A stretch of DNA of 20,673 nucleotides from SCUN01 sp964343975 (GCA_964343975.1 CAYFLU010000047.1:1-20673); one strand, 5' to 3'. Numbered from the stretch's first letter, positions 1 to 10,644 are shown. A program made the numbers and translations. The notes: a model not told the origin generated them from the sequence alone.

Positions 1-589
1 TGCCGCCGTCGATCGACTTGTAGAGGCCGCGCTCCGGATTCGGTCCGAAGAGATGCCCGACCGCCGCGACGTACACGATGTTCGGGTCGGTCGGGTGCAC
101 GACGACGCGGCCGATCGACTGGGTCTCGTCGAGACCGAGATGCGTCCACGTTTTGCCGCCGTCGCGGGTGCCGTAGACGCCGCTGCCGATCGAAGAGCTC
201 TGGCGGTTGTTCGGTTCGCCCGTGCCCACATAGACGATGTTCGGGTCGGAGGGCGCGATCGCGATGTCGCCGATTGACGTCACGGGCATCTCGTCGAACA
301 TCGACAGCCAGTGATTGCCGCCATCAGTCGACTTCCACACGCCGCCGGTCGCGAACCCGAGATACATCGTCATCGGGTCTTTCTCGGCGCCCTCGATGTC
401 ATCGAGGCGGCCCATCATCACCGCCGGGCCGATCGACCGGAACTTGAAGCCTTGCAACATCGGGTCAGTGGACGCGTTGACGACCTTCGCGGCGGGCGCC
501 GGCGTGGCGCCTTGTTGCGCCGCGACGGCCGCACCGGCGAGGACGCAGGCGCCGACGAGGGCAAACGTGCGGAATCGCAGTTGGGGCAT
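1..589 (-). CDS. VPS10/sortilin-like Asp-box beta-propeller protein, N-terminal part (cut by window edge)
   Basis: The frame opens at an ATG at 589 preceded by a good ribosome site (GGAGG, 597-601, seven bases away) and stays open to the left edge, giving about 196 residues. Residues 1-20 are a Sec-type signal peptide (basic start, then FALVGACVLAGAAVAA). The mature protein starts a beta-propeller with the family opening FKFRSIGPAV, then Asp-box motifs STDGGNHW, TRDGGKTW and SIDGG, alternating with DPNIVYVGTGE-type strands. It is strikingly similar to the start of the protein at 10722-13916 (for example QSIGRVVVHPT against QSIARVVVHPT), so the two are close paralogues. Export to periplasm or outside is inferred. 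Bacterial members are often annotated as glycosyl hydrolase or VPS10 domain protein, but no catalytic residues are visible here and the substrate is unknown. Confidence 0.88.
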   Translation of the reverse strand, partial: MPQLRFRTFALVGACVLAGAAVAAQQGATPAPAAKVVNASTDPMLQGFKFRSIGPAVMMGRLDDIEGAEKDPMTMYLGFATGGVWKSTDGGNHWLSMFDEMPVTSIGDIAIAPSDPNIVYVGTGEPNNRQSSSIGSGVYGTRDGGKTWTHLGLDETQSIGRVVVHPTDPNIVYVAAVGHLFGPNPERGLYKSIDGG

Positions 590-771
590 GAGCAAACCTC
601 CAGGAGGGGACGAAACGTACGACTTCACATAGTAGACGAGCGTTCAGGAGCCTGCATGGGCCCGTTGGTGAGCGTGTGGGTGGTGATGTTTATGCTTAAG
701 AGCTCGCTGTTAACGGTAAACATACGTGCATTTAGATTTATTTAGTTATTCGGTACGTTAGTCTGTAGGGC
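590..771. promoter_or_regulatory. Divergent intergenic region between propeller gene and amt
   Basis: This 182-base gap separates two divergent genes and must hold both promoters. The half next to amt (about 685-765) is conspicuously AT-rich in an otherwise GC-rich window. A sigma70-like candidate for amt is TTAACG (710-715), 17 bases, TAGATT (733-738); each box matches the consensus at four of six positions. I saw no convincing sigma54 (-24/-12) promoter, although amt-glnK genes often use one. The base run TAGGG just before the amt ATG is too close to be an ideal ribosome site. Confidence 0.4.
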
Positions 772-2061
772 ATGCAACCTGCCGATACCGCCTGGATGCT
801 TGTTTCAACGGCCTTGGTGTTGCTCATGACGCCCGCGCTCGCGTTCTTCTACGGCGGGCTGGCCCGGTCCAAGAACGCGCTCAACACGATGATGATGAGC
901 TTCGTCGCGCTCGGCGCGATCGGGGTGCTGTGGGCGGTGGTCGGGTACTCGCTGGCGTTTGCCGACGGGCCTGCGTGGATCGGGAGCGTGCGCTACGCGT
1001 TCCTGCGCGGCGTCGGCCTCGAGGCCAAGGGCACCATCCCGCATCTGCTGTTCGTCTGCTATCAGGGCACGTTCGCCATCATCACGGCGGCGCTCATCTC
1101 GGGCGCGGTGATCGAGCGCATGCGCTTCAGCGCGTATCTGCTGTTCATTGCGATCTGGGCCGTCGTGGTCTACAGCCCCGTCGCGCACTGGGTGTGGGGC
1201 GGCGGCTTCCTCAGCACGCTCGGCGTGCTCGACTTCGCGGGCGGCACGGTCGTGCACGTGAACGCCGGCATGGCGGCTCTCGTCGCGGCGATCGTCCTCG
1301 GACCGCGCAAAGACTTTGCGCGGCAGGCGTTCCTGCCGCATTCGGTCCCGTTCGTGCTCCTCGGTGCGGGACTCCTCTGGTTCGGCTGGTTCGGCTTCAA
1401 TGCCGGCTCCGCGCTCGCGGCCAACGGCAGCGCGGCGCTGGCATTTGCCACGACGATGCTGGCGCCGGCGGCGACGTTGGTGGTGTGGACGCTGCTGGAT
1501 CTGTGGCGCAACGGCAAGGCGACGGCGGTCGGCGGCGCGACCGCGATCGTGGTCGGCCTCGTGGCGATCACGCCGGCGGCGGGCTATGTGAGCCCCATGA
1601 GCGCGCTGGCGCTCGGCGCGATCTGCGCGCTGCCGAGCTACTACGGGCTGCTGTATCGCGTGCGCACGCGGCTCGACGACTCGCTCGACGTCGTGGCCGC
1701 GCACGGCCTCGGCGGTGTCACGGGCGCGCTGCTCACGGGCGTGTTCGCGAGCAAAGCCTGGAACGGCACGACCAATGGGTTGCTGCACGGCAATCCGAAG
1801 CAGGTACTGCTGCAGGCGATCGCGGTGCTCGTGACGATCGTCTACAGCGCGGTGGCGACGTTCGTCGTGCTGAAGCTGGTGAATGCGATCGTGCCGCTCC
1901 GCGCGGAACGCGGCGATGAGGGCCTCGGCATGGACGTGAGCCAGCACGGCGAAGAGGCGTACGCCGATCACGATGGCGCGATCCTCGTGTTGCCGAGCCA
2001 GCGCACGGCCGAAGAACCGGCGCTGGCCGCGGCCCGCACCGCGACGGGTGGTGTGGCATGA
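772..2061 (+). CDS. amt: Ammonium transporter (Amt/MEP/Rh family)
   Basis: An inner-membrane trimeric channel that takes up ammonium. The 429-residue product has about 11 hydrophobic segments and the family signature DFAGGTVVHVNAG at residues 154-166. Asp154 is the conserved structural aspartate. His162 and His311 (in AAHGLGG) form the twin-histidine pair of the pore, and Phe101 fits the outer phenylalanine gate. The C-terminal tail keeps the conserved cytoplasmic stretch GLGMDVSQHGEEAY (385-398), which contacts PII proteins in AmtB. There is no long cleavable signal peptide; translation starts near the first membrane helix. Its stop overlaps the PII start by ATGA, so the two are translationally coupled and PII most likely gates this channel. 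The weak ribosome site leaves the exact start slightly uncertain. Confidence 0.97.
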   Translation: MQPADTAWMLVSTALVLLMTPALAFFYGGLARSKNALNTMMMSFVALGAIGVLWAVVGYSLAFADGPAWIGSVRYAFLRGVGLEAKGTIPHLLFVCYQGTFAIITAALISGAVIERMRFSAYLLFIAIWAVVVYSPVAHWVWGGGFLSTLGVLDFAGGTVVHVNAGMAALVAAIVLGPRKDFARQAFLPHSVPFVLLGAGLLWFGWFGFNAGSALAANGSAALAFATTMLAPAATLVVWTLLDLWRNGKATAVGGATAIVVGLVAITPAAGYVSPMSALALGAICALPSYYGLLYRVRTRLDDSLDVVAAHGLGGVTGALLTGVFASKAWNGTTNGLLHGNPKQVLLQAIAVLVTIVYSAVATFVVLKLVNAIVPLRAERGDEGLGMDVSQHGEEAYADHDGAILVLPSQRTAEEPALAAARTATGGVA

Positions 2062-2423
2062 AGCTCGTGATGGCGATCATCCGCAAGGAACGGCTCGGCC
2101 AGGTGCTCGAGGCGCTCTACAACGCCGAAGTGCAGGGCCTCACGATTACGCGCGTGCAGGGCCACGGCGGCGAAACCGAGCAGGTCGAGACCTATCGCGG
2201 CACGACCGTGAAGATGGAGCTGTCGGAGAAAGTGCGGATCGACATCGGCGTGTCGGACCACTTCGTGGAGCCGACTGTGCAGGCGATCCTGCAGTCGGCG
2301 CGCACGGGCTCGGTCGGCGACGGCAAAGTGTTCGTGCTGCCGGTGGAGCACGTGTACCGCATCCGCACCGGCGAAGAAGATCAAGCCGCGGTGACGCCCG
2401 TGAGCGTCGCCGCGCATTCATAA
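2058..2423 (+). CDS. glnK: PII nitrogen regulatory protein with atypical T-loop
   Basis: PII proteins are small trimers that sense ATP/ADP and 2-oxoglutarate and block Amt when nitrogen is plentiful. The 121-residue protein aligns end to end with GlnB/GlnK: MKLVMAIIRKERL, LTITRVQGHGG (28-38), YRGTT (46-50), KVRIDI (58-63), GDGKVFV and YRIRTGEED. Lys58, which binds 2-oxoglutarate in canonical PII, is kept, as are the RxR arginines of the nucleotide site. Two expected residues differ. Position 51, the uridylylated tyrosine of proteobacterial PII, is Val, and position 39, normally Gln (a Mg/2-oxoglutarate ligand), is Glu. Covalent control at Tyr51 is therefore impossible here, and effector binding may differ. 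The amt linkage favours the name glnK over glnB. The tail after about residue 112 is unconserved. Confidence 0.95.
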   Translation: MKLVMAIIRKERLGQVLEALYNAEVQGLTITRVQGHGGETEQVETYRGTTVKMELSEKVRIDIGVSDHFVEPTVQAILQSARTGSVGDGKVFVLPVEHVYRIRTGEEDQAAVTPVSVAAHS

Positions 2424-2447
2424 CCGCAGCAGCATCGAAGAGGACTT

Positions 2448-3683
2448 GTGGCGATTTCCGCAGCGTTGGACCGGGTGTCTCTGGGCAAGATCGTCGTCAT
2501 TCGCGAGCAGTTGATGAAAGCGCAGGCGGCGGGGAAGACCGTGTATCGCCTCGAATCGGGCGATCCGAGCTTTTCGATCGCGCCGCACGTGCTCGCCGCC
2601 CTCGAGCAAGCCGCCGAAGCCGGGAAAACCCACTACGTGCCGAACGACGGCATTCCGCAGCTGCGCAAGGCCGTGTGGCAGAAGCTGCGCACGAAGAACG
2701 GCATCGCGCTGCCGTCGCACGAGGATGTGTTCATCACGAATGGCGCGATGCATGCGCTGTACGTCACGTTCGCGTGTTTGCTTGATGACCGCGACGAAGT
2801 GATCGTGCCCGATCCGATGTGGACGGAAGTCGTCGAGAACATCCGTCTCGCCGGCGGCGTCCCGGTCGGGATTCCGCTCAAGTTCGCGCGCGGCTACGAG
2901 TACGACCTCGACGACATCCGCGCGCGGATCACGCCGAAGACGAAGGCGATCTTCCTCAACACGCCGCACAACCCGACCGGCGCCGTGCTCTCGAAGGACA
3001 CGCTCCTCGGCATCGCGGCCCTCGCCGAACGGCACGACCTCTGGATCATCGCGGACGAAGCGTACGAAGACGTGATCTACGCGCCGCACACCCACCACTC
3101 GATCGCGGCGCTCGCGCCGCAGCTGCTCGACCGCATCGTGTCGATCTACTCGTTCTCGAAGACCTATGCGATGAGCGGTCTGCGCATTGGCTGCATCGCC
3201 ACGCCGAGCGCGGCGCTGAAGGCGCGCATTCCGAAGCTGCTGCGCTGCACGATCAACGGCGTCAACAGCGTCGCGCAGTGGGCGGCGCTCGCGGCCGTGG
3301 AAGGGCCGCAGGATCAGCTCGAGACGATGCGGCAGGAATATCTGGCGCGGCGCGAGATGCTCACCGGCGCGCTCACAGGCATCGACGGCCTGCGCTTCAT
3401 GACCCCGCGCGGCGGATTCTGCCTCTGGGTCGAACTCGAGCCGGCGCTCTATGCGCGGCTCGGCGTGAAAGACGCGGATGAGCTCTCGGCGCAACTGGCC
3501 GAGGCCGGCATCGGCAGCGCGCCGGGCGACGCCTTCGGCGAGCACTGCCACGACGCGATCCGCTTTGCGTTCAGTTGCGACACCGCGATGGTGCGCGACG
3601 GCGCGGCAGCACTGCGCAAGTACTTCGCGCGAGCCGGCGTCACCGCCACGGCTGACGCGAACACCGAGACGGTCGGCCGCTAG
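2448..3683 (+). CDS. PLP-dependent class I/II aminotransferase (aspartate aminotransferase-like)
   Basis: A fold-type I transaminase moving an amino group between an amino acid and a 2-oxo acid, in the cytoplasm. Visible landmarks in the 411-residue product are NTPHNPTG (171-178), IADEAYED (201-208, with Asp203 and Tyr206 against the cofactor), SFSKTYAMSGLRIG (235-248) with Lys238 as the Schiff-base lysine, and Arg372 in AIRFAF, the expected carboxylate-binding arginine. The start is GTG with AGAGGA just upstream. It begins 24 bases after the PII gene and probably shares its transcript, which suggests a role in distributing assimilated nitrogen. Substrate cannot be fixed from sequence: aspartate, alanine, aromatic and methionine-type enzymes look alike. 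The phosphoserine phosphatase next door is convergent and so is not evidence for a serine pathway role. Confidence 0.93.
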   Translation: MAISAALDRVSLGKIVVIREQLMKAQAAGKTVYRLESGDPSFSIAPHVLAALEQAAEAGKTHYVPNDGIPQLRKAVWQKLRTKNGIALPSHEDVFITNGAMHALYVTFACLLDDRDEVIVPDPMWTEVVENIRLAGGVPVGIPLKFARGYEYDLDDIRARITPKTKAIFLNTPHNPTGAVLSKDTLLGIAALAERHDLWIIADEAYEDVIYAPHTHHSIAALAPQLLDRIVSIYSFSKTYAMSGLRIGCIATPSAALKARIPKLLRCTINGVNSVAQWAALAAVEGPQDQLETMRQEYLARREMLTGALTGIDGLRFMTPRGGFCLWVELEPALYARLGVKDADELSAQLAEAGIGSAPGDAFGEHCHDAIRFAFSCDTAMVRDGAAALRKYFARAGVTATADANTETVGR

Positions 3684-4903
3684 CCGCCGAGCTCGCGGTC
3701 GCGCACGCCGATCAGATACAGGATGCCGTCGAGCCCGAGCGTCGACATCGCCTGACGCGCATTCGCCCGCACCACGGGCTTGGCGCGAAACGCGATGCCG
3801 AGTCCGGCCAGACGCAGCATCGGCAGGTCGTTGGCGCCGTCACCGACCGCGATCACCTGCTCGAGACTCAGCCCTTCCTGCGCGGCGATCGCCGTGAGAT
3901 GCGCGGCCTTCGCCGCGCCATCCACGATCGGCGGCTCCACCTCGCCCGTGACCACGCCGTCGCGCACGACGAGCGTGTTCGCGTGCAGGTAGTCGATGCC
4001 GAGCCGCTCCTGCAGCACCCGCCCGAAGAACGTGAAGCCGCCCGACAGAATCGCGGTCTTGTAGCCGAGCTGCTTCAGCGTCGTGATGAGGCGCTCGGCG
4101 CCGTCCATGATCGGCAGTCGCGCGATCACGTCATCGAGCGCATCAGCACGCAGCCCCTTGAGCAGCCCCACGCGCTTGCGGAAGCTCTGCTGAAAGTCGA
4201 GTTCGCCGCGCATCGCCGATTCGGTGATCGCCTTCGCCTGCTCACCGACGCCCGCGAGCGCCGCGAGCTCGTCGATGACTTCGCCCTGAATCAGCGTGGA
4301 GTCCATGTCGAACGCCACCAGCCGCCGATGGCGGCGGAATACGTCGTCATGCTGAAACGCCACGTCGAGCGGATGCTCGCCCGTCATGGCCACCAACTCG
4401 CTGCGGACCTCCGCGTCGTCGACGATCGCGCCGGAGACCGCAAGCTCCACACACATGCGGCCGGCACCGGCGGCCGGGTCGAGCGGCGCCCGGCCAGAGA
4501 GGCGCTCGATGCGGTCGATGTTCAAACCGTGGCGGGTCACGATGCCGCTCGCCTGGGCCACATGCGCCGCGGTGATCGACGGCCCGAGCAGCGTCACGAG
4601 GAACCGCCGCTTCGACTGGCCGCGCAGCCACGCGTCATACGCGGGGGCGGTGATCGCGGTGCAGCGCAACTGCAAGTCGAGGAGCTTGGCCTCTGTTTGG
4701 AGCGCTTGCTTGAGCGCGGCCGTGGACGTCGAGCCGGCGACTTCGACTAGAAAGCCGAGATTCAGCGCGTCGTGAATCACGGCCTGGCCGATGTCGAGGA
4801 TGCGCGCGTCGTGCTGACTCAGCACACTCGTGAGGGCGTGCGTGACGCCGGGGTGATCCTGGCCGGTGACCGTGACAAGCAGAACGCGCGATGACGCAGG
4901 CAT
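3680..4903 (-). CDS. serB: Phosphoserine phosphatase with N-terminal ACT domains
   Basis: Catalyses the last step of serine synthesis, phosphoserine to serine plus phosphate. The 407-residue protein has two ACT-like regulatory segments (about 5-85, opening VLLVTVTGQDHPG, and about 98-180, opening RRFLVTLLG) and a C-terminal HAD phosphatase domain. HAD motifs are FDMDST (197-202; Asp198 nucleophile, Asp200 acid/base), the serine-glycine motif LSGGF (286-290), Lys332, and GDGANDLPM (354-362) for Mg binding. The long two-ACT form matches SerB of actinobacteria and several other phyla. The start at 4903 has GGAAGA about six bases upstream. It converges on the aminotransferase so tightly that the two stop codons share CTAG. 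UPF0489 lies 50 bases upstream on the same strand and could share its transcript. Confidence 0.96.
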   Translation of the reverse strand: MPASSRVLLVTVTGQDHPGVTHALTSVLSQHDARILDIGQAVIHDALNLGFLVEVAGSTSTAALKQALQTEAKLLDLQLRCTAITAPAYDAWLRGQSKRRFLVTLLGPSITAAHVAQASGIVTRHGLNIDRIERLSGRAPLDPAAGAGRMCVELAVSGAIVDDAEVRSELVAMTGEHPLDVAFQHDDVFRRHRRLVAFDMDSTLIQGEVIDELAALAGVGEQAKAITESAMRGELDFQQSFRKRVGLLKGLRADALDDVIARLPIMDGAERLITTLKQLGYKTAILSGGFTFFGRVLQERLGIDYLHANTLVVRDGVVTGEVEPPIVDGAAKAAHLTAIAAQEGLSLEQVIAVGDGANDLPMLRLAGLGIAFRAKPVVRANARQAMSTLGLDGILYLIGVRDRELGG

Positions 4904-4922
4904 GGATCTTCCAGCGTACCGC

Positions 4923-4938
4923 GCAGGCTGCCGCCTGC
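4923..4938 (-). other. Short hairpin between UPF0489 gene and serB
   Basis: GCAGGC (4923-4928) pairs with GCCTGC (4933-4938) around a four-base loop, in the 50-base gap downstream of the UPF0489 stop and upstream of serB. There is no T-run after it on the minus strand, so it is not a proper intrinsic terminator. It may be a weak attenuator or chance. A small palindrome (GTAAC-A-GTTAC) touches the UPF0489 stop codon. Confidence 0.3.
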
Positions 4939-4953
4939 AGCCATCAGTAACAG

Positions 4954-5674
4954 TTACGGTAGATGAAGCAGCCGTTGCAGGGCATCGATGGCGGCGGGCT
5001 GATCGATGAAGAATGGGCTCGTGGCGATCGTCACGAGTGACGCGGTCGCGAGATGCGCATGGATGAACGCGCGCGCCTCGTCGAACGGAATGTACGACAT
5101 CTCCAGCGCGAAGTAGTCGAGGTCGATGTTCAGGATCTTCGGCGTGCGAGCGACGAAGCTCCTGTCCGATAACGCCTCGCCGCTCGTCACGAACTGGATG
5201 TCGCCCACCAACCCGGCGCGCACGGCGGGGACGATGTAGTTGCCGACGTTGACGACGGCGTTCGTGTAGTGAAACGCGTCATCGAGCGTGGCGCCATCGA
5301 AATCGCTCGGCGGCTCGCGCATGTCCTTGTGCTGGTCGATGTGGACGAGGGTGGCCGGGCCCGCGAAGAGCCCGCGCCGGCGCGCTTCATACCAGAAGTA
5401 GAAGGCGTGGTTGTGGTTGTCCATCACCACGGTGGGCACGCCGCGCCACCTGGTGCGTACGAGGTGCGCGAGGCCCGTGCAGGTGCGGAGAACGTCGTGC
5501 TCGTCGACGTCCGCGAACACCACATCATGCTCGTCGACGTCCCGGCCCGGCCGGACGTCGTCGAACGTGCCGTCGATGAGCGACGGCACGCGCAGCGTCG
5601 GCGACGGGCCGCGCCGTTCCCAGGCGAACGCGTTGTTGCCGGCGCGCTCGGTCAGGAGGAACGGCGCGTCGTAG

Positions 5675-5700
<26 letters not shown>
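4954..5700 (-). CDS. UPF0489 family protein (arginase-like motifs)
   Basis: The 248-residue product matches what I know of the UPF0489 family (eukaryotic relatives include C5orf22), whose function is not established. Family-type motifs are VVMDNHNHAFYFW (91-103), TLVHIDQHKDM (117-127) and NIDLDYF (191-197). The HxDxHxD-like cluster recalls the metal site of the arginase/deacetylase fold, so a metal-dependent hydrolase is possible but unproven. No signal peptide is seen, so it is probably cytoplasmic. Residues 55-60 and 65-70 repeat the same hexapeptide VDEHDV. The chosen ATG overlaps the end of the propeller gene upstream by 26 bases; no closer in-frame ATG precedes the conserved region, but the start remains moderately uncertain. 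Confidence 0.8.
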
Positions 5701-8854
<3,154 letters not shown>

Positions 8855-8860
8855 TATCAA

Positions 8861-8894
8861 ACAAAAGGGCGCGGCCGGTCTCCCGGCAGCGCCC
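8861..8894 (-). terminator. Strong intrinsic terminator after the sialidase-like gene
   Basis: Read on the minus strand, GGGCGC (8894-8889) and GCCGG (8887-8883) pair with CCGGC (8878-8874) and GCGCCC (8872-8867) around the loop GAGA, with a single internal mismatch. TTTTGTTTG follows directly. This is a textbook Rho-independent terminator for the transcript ending at 8969. Its T-tract lies only about 6-16 bases before the ATG candidates of the next propeller gene. Confidence 0.85.
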
Positions 8895-8903
8895 CTGATG
8901 CTT

Positions 8904-8973
8904 CCCTTCGAACTTCCGACTTCTGACTTCTACTTGTTCACTTGCTGCTTCTTACTTCCCACTTGCACCTACT
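8904..8973. repeat. Degenerate heptanucleotide repeat array (copy 1)
   Basis: From 8911 to 8966 the plus strand reads as eight consecutive 7-base units: AACTTCC, GACTTCT, GACTTCT, ACTTGTT, CACTTGC, TGCTTCT, TACTTCC, CACTTGC. The consensus is NACTTCY. It starts inside the end of the sialidase-like gene, whose TAG stop (8969-8971) lies in the last degenerate unit. It aligns base for base, with few differences, with the array at 10662-10729. The unit resembles the short tandem heptamers known from other bacterial intergenic regions; a function is not known. Confidence 0.8.
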
Positions 8974-10513
8974 TGAACTGGAATGAACTGAGTGCCGTCT
9001 TCGCAAACCAGCTCGCCTGGAACCCGGCGCGGTTGTCGCCCCAGATCGAGTAGAGCGTGTCGGCGCTGATGTCGATGCCGTCGTTGTCGTCCTGCTGGGA
9101 GTTGCGGTAGTAGTCGCGCGCCGGCGACTTCGCGCTCGAGAGCTTGAGCGGCGCGCTGAACGTCTTGCCCGCGTCCTTCGAGATCACGCCCCACAGATCG
9201 AAGCTGCCGCCCGCGTAGACGGCCTTCCACGTGAGCGCGAGCACGTTGCCGTGACGCGAGTAGGTGATCGCCGGCTTCGTGAAGTTCGTCGCCTCCGGCA
9301 CGGTGCCCACCGCCGAGAACGCCGACCACGTCTTGCCATCGTCATTCGACGTCGTCATCTCGTAGTGCGGGTTCGCGCCGCCCACGAAGCGCATCGCCGT
9401 GAAGCGTCCGGGCGTGAGCGGATCGGCCACGAGGTTGCTGAGGCCGCCGCCACCGCCGGGGCCACCGCCGCCGCGCGCGCCCGGCGCCGCGGCCGGAATC
9501 TGGATCTGCTTCAGCACGTGCCGCTGCCACGTCTTGCCCATGTCGTAGCTGATGCCGAAGACCTGGCACGGGCAGCTCACGCCTTCGCTCGCCGGCACCT
9601 TGCTCGCGACGTAGATCTCTGCGAACGAGCCGAGGCCCGCCGCCGTGCTCACGCGGCCCGACTGCGGCCAGTCGAGCGAGTCGAGCGCGTACACCGTGCC
9701 GAAGCTCGCGCCCTTGTTCGTCGACACCGTGAAGTACGACTGCGTGCGCAGCTTGTCGGGCGCGCCCGTGTCGATGTTGGTCTGGCCGCCGGACGAGGTG
9801 AGATACACCGTGCCCGTCTTGTCGTCGAAGTAGAGCCACGGCCGATCCCACGGCGAGTTGCCGCCGAAGTACGGCTTCAGCTCCGGCGCGAACTGCGGGA
9901 ACGCCTTGATGTCGACGTCGGTCTTGTACTTGCCGTTCGGCGTGTAGGAGCTGATGCCTTCGATGCGCTTGCTCCAGGTCTTGCCGTGGTCGGTCGAGCG
10001 GAGAAACGCCGTGCCGCCGGGCGGGTCGATCGCGACCGGATCGGTTTCACGCGGCTCGCAGCCGATGAAGAGGATGCCGTCCTTTGTCGAGCCGGCGAAC
10101 GGATCGGGGCAGCGCGTGCGCTTGCCTTCGAGGATCGGCAGCACGAAGTGCTTCCAGGTGCGACCGCCGTCGAACGTCTGCGCGCTCACCGGCCACGTCG
10201 AGTTCGGGAAGTTGTGGAAGTCTTTGCAGTTCACGTTCGGCGCTTCGCACCCCGGAATCGCCTGCCACGTGCCCATGCCCGTCGCGATGATGTTGTTCGG
10301 ATCGGTCGGGTCCACGACCATCTGCGCTTCGCCTGAGCCGCGAGTTTCGTCGCCAAGGAGCAGAAACTCCTCCGACACCGGCTTCGGCGGCACGGCCACG
10401 GCCTGGCGGCCACCACCGGGCTGCAGCTCTTGCGCCATGATCCACGCGGCGCTTCCCACGACCGCCGCCGTCAACACGAGCGTCGTGATCGATACCTTGA
10501 TACCTGATTTCAT
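8969..10513 (-). CDS. Secreted sialidase-like BNR/Asp-box protein
   Basis: The 514-residue product starts with a signal peptide (MKSGIKVSITTLVLTAAVVGSAAWIMA split at about residue 27) and then carries about six Asp-box motifs: TFDGGRTW, STDHGKTW, STNKGASF, SYDMGKTW, a NDDGKTW unit and SKDAGKTF. Spacing and size fit a six-bladed sialidase-type propeller. I cannot identify the arginine triad and Tyr/Glu pair needed to call a true sialidase, so a glycan-binding or other propeller role is equally possible. A Gly-rich loop (about 344-358) interrupts the middle. The start has GGGAG seven bases upstream. It lies between two larger propeller genes on the same strand but is bracketed by terminator hairpins, so it is probably a single-gene transcript. 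Paired cysteines (CEAPNVNC, SCPC) suit an extracytoplasmic location. Confidence 0.85.
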   Translation of the reverse strand: MKSGIKVSITTLVLTAAVVGSAAWIMAQELQPGGGRQAVAVPPKPVSEEFLLLGDETRGSGEAQMVVDPTDPNNIIATGMGTWQAIPGCEAPNVNCKDFHNFPNSTWPVSAQTFDGGRTWKHFVLPILEGKRTRCPDPFAGSTKDGILFIGCEPRETDPVAIDPPGGTAFLRSTDHGKTWSKRIEGISSYTPNGKYKTDVDIKAFPQFAPELKPYFGGNSPWDRPWLYFDDKTGTVYLTSSGGQTNIDTGAPDKLRTQSYFTVSTNKGASFGTVYALDSLDWPQSGRVSTAAGLGSFAEIYVASKVPASEGVSCPCQVFGISYDMGKTWQRHVLKQIQIPAAAPGARGGGGPGGGGGLSNLVADPLTPGRFTAMRFVGGANPHYEMTTSNDDGKTWSAFSAVGTVPEATNFTKPAITYSRHGNVLALTWKAVYAGGSFDLWGVISKDAGKTFSAPLKLSSAKSPARDYYRNSQQDDNDGIDISADTLYSIWGDNRAGFQASWFAKTALSSFQFK

Positions 10514-10531
10514 GTGAGGTCTCCCAACCGC

Positions 10532-10559
10532 ACCAGCAGGGCGGTGCCCGCTGGTTATA
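10532..10559 (-). promoter_or_regulatory. Candidate promoter and 5' hairpin of the sialidase-like gene
   Basis: On the minus strand TATAAC (10559-10554) is a good -10 box (five of six), with a weak -35 candidate ACGACC 18 bases upstream. Directly after it, ACCAGC (10555-10550) with GCCC-type inner pairs folds back on GCTGGT (10537-10532) around a three-base loop with one bulge. The hairpin overlaps the predicted start point, so it may act at the DNA level or be coincidental. Confidence 0.35.
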
Positions 10560-10610
10560 CGCCCACCTCCGATGCGCGGTCGTTGGTGACACGGTTACAC
10601 GTGCAGAAAT

Positions 10611-10644
10611 GCCAAACGGCGCCGCAGCCTGAGCCGCGACGCCG
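10611..10644 (-). terminator. Probable intrinsic terminator after propeller gene 10722-13916
   Basis: On the minus strand CGGCGTCGCGGC (10644-10633) pairs over its full 12 bases with GCTGCGGCGCCG (10628-10617), two of the pairs being G-U, around the tetraloop TCAG. TTTGGCATTT follows, a weaker T-tract than at 8861. It sits about 80 bases after the stop codon, just beyond the heptamer array. Confidence 0.65.

Noticed and set aside
53..745. Small plus-strand open frames near the left edge
   Set aside because: They lie antisense to the signal peptide and propeller start of the left-edge gene, or run through the promoter region, with no domain or ribosome site.
590..771. A sigma54 promoter or NtrC sites before amt
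   Set aside because: No convincing GG-N10-GC element was found; only a weak sigma70-like pair.
805..1971. A minus-strand open frame opposite amt
   Set aside because: Arg/His/Glu-rich shadow of a channel gene with all Amt signature residues on the plus strand.
2418..3551. Minus-strand open frame opposite the aminotransferase
   Set aside because: The plus strand contains every expected PLP-enzyme motif in order; the minus translation is Arg-rich and featureless.
8904..8973. The heptamer array as a CRISPR array
   Set aside because: Units are 7 bases with no spacers and no cas genes nearby.
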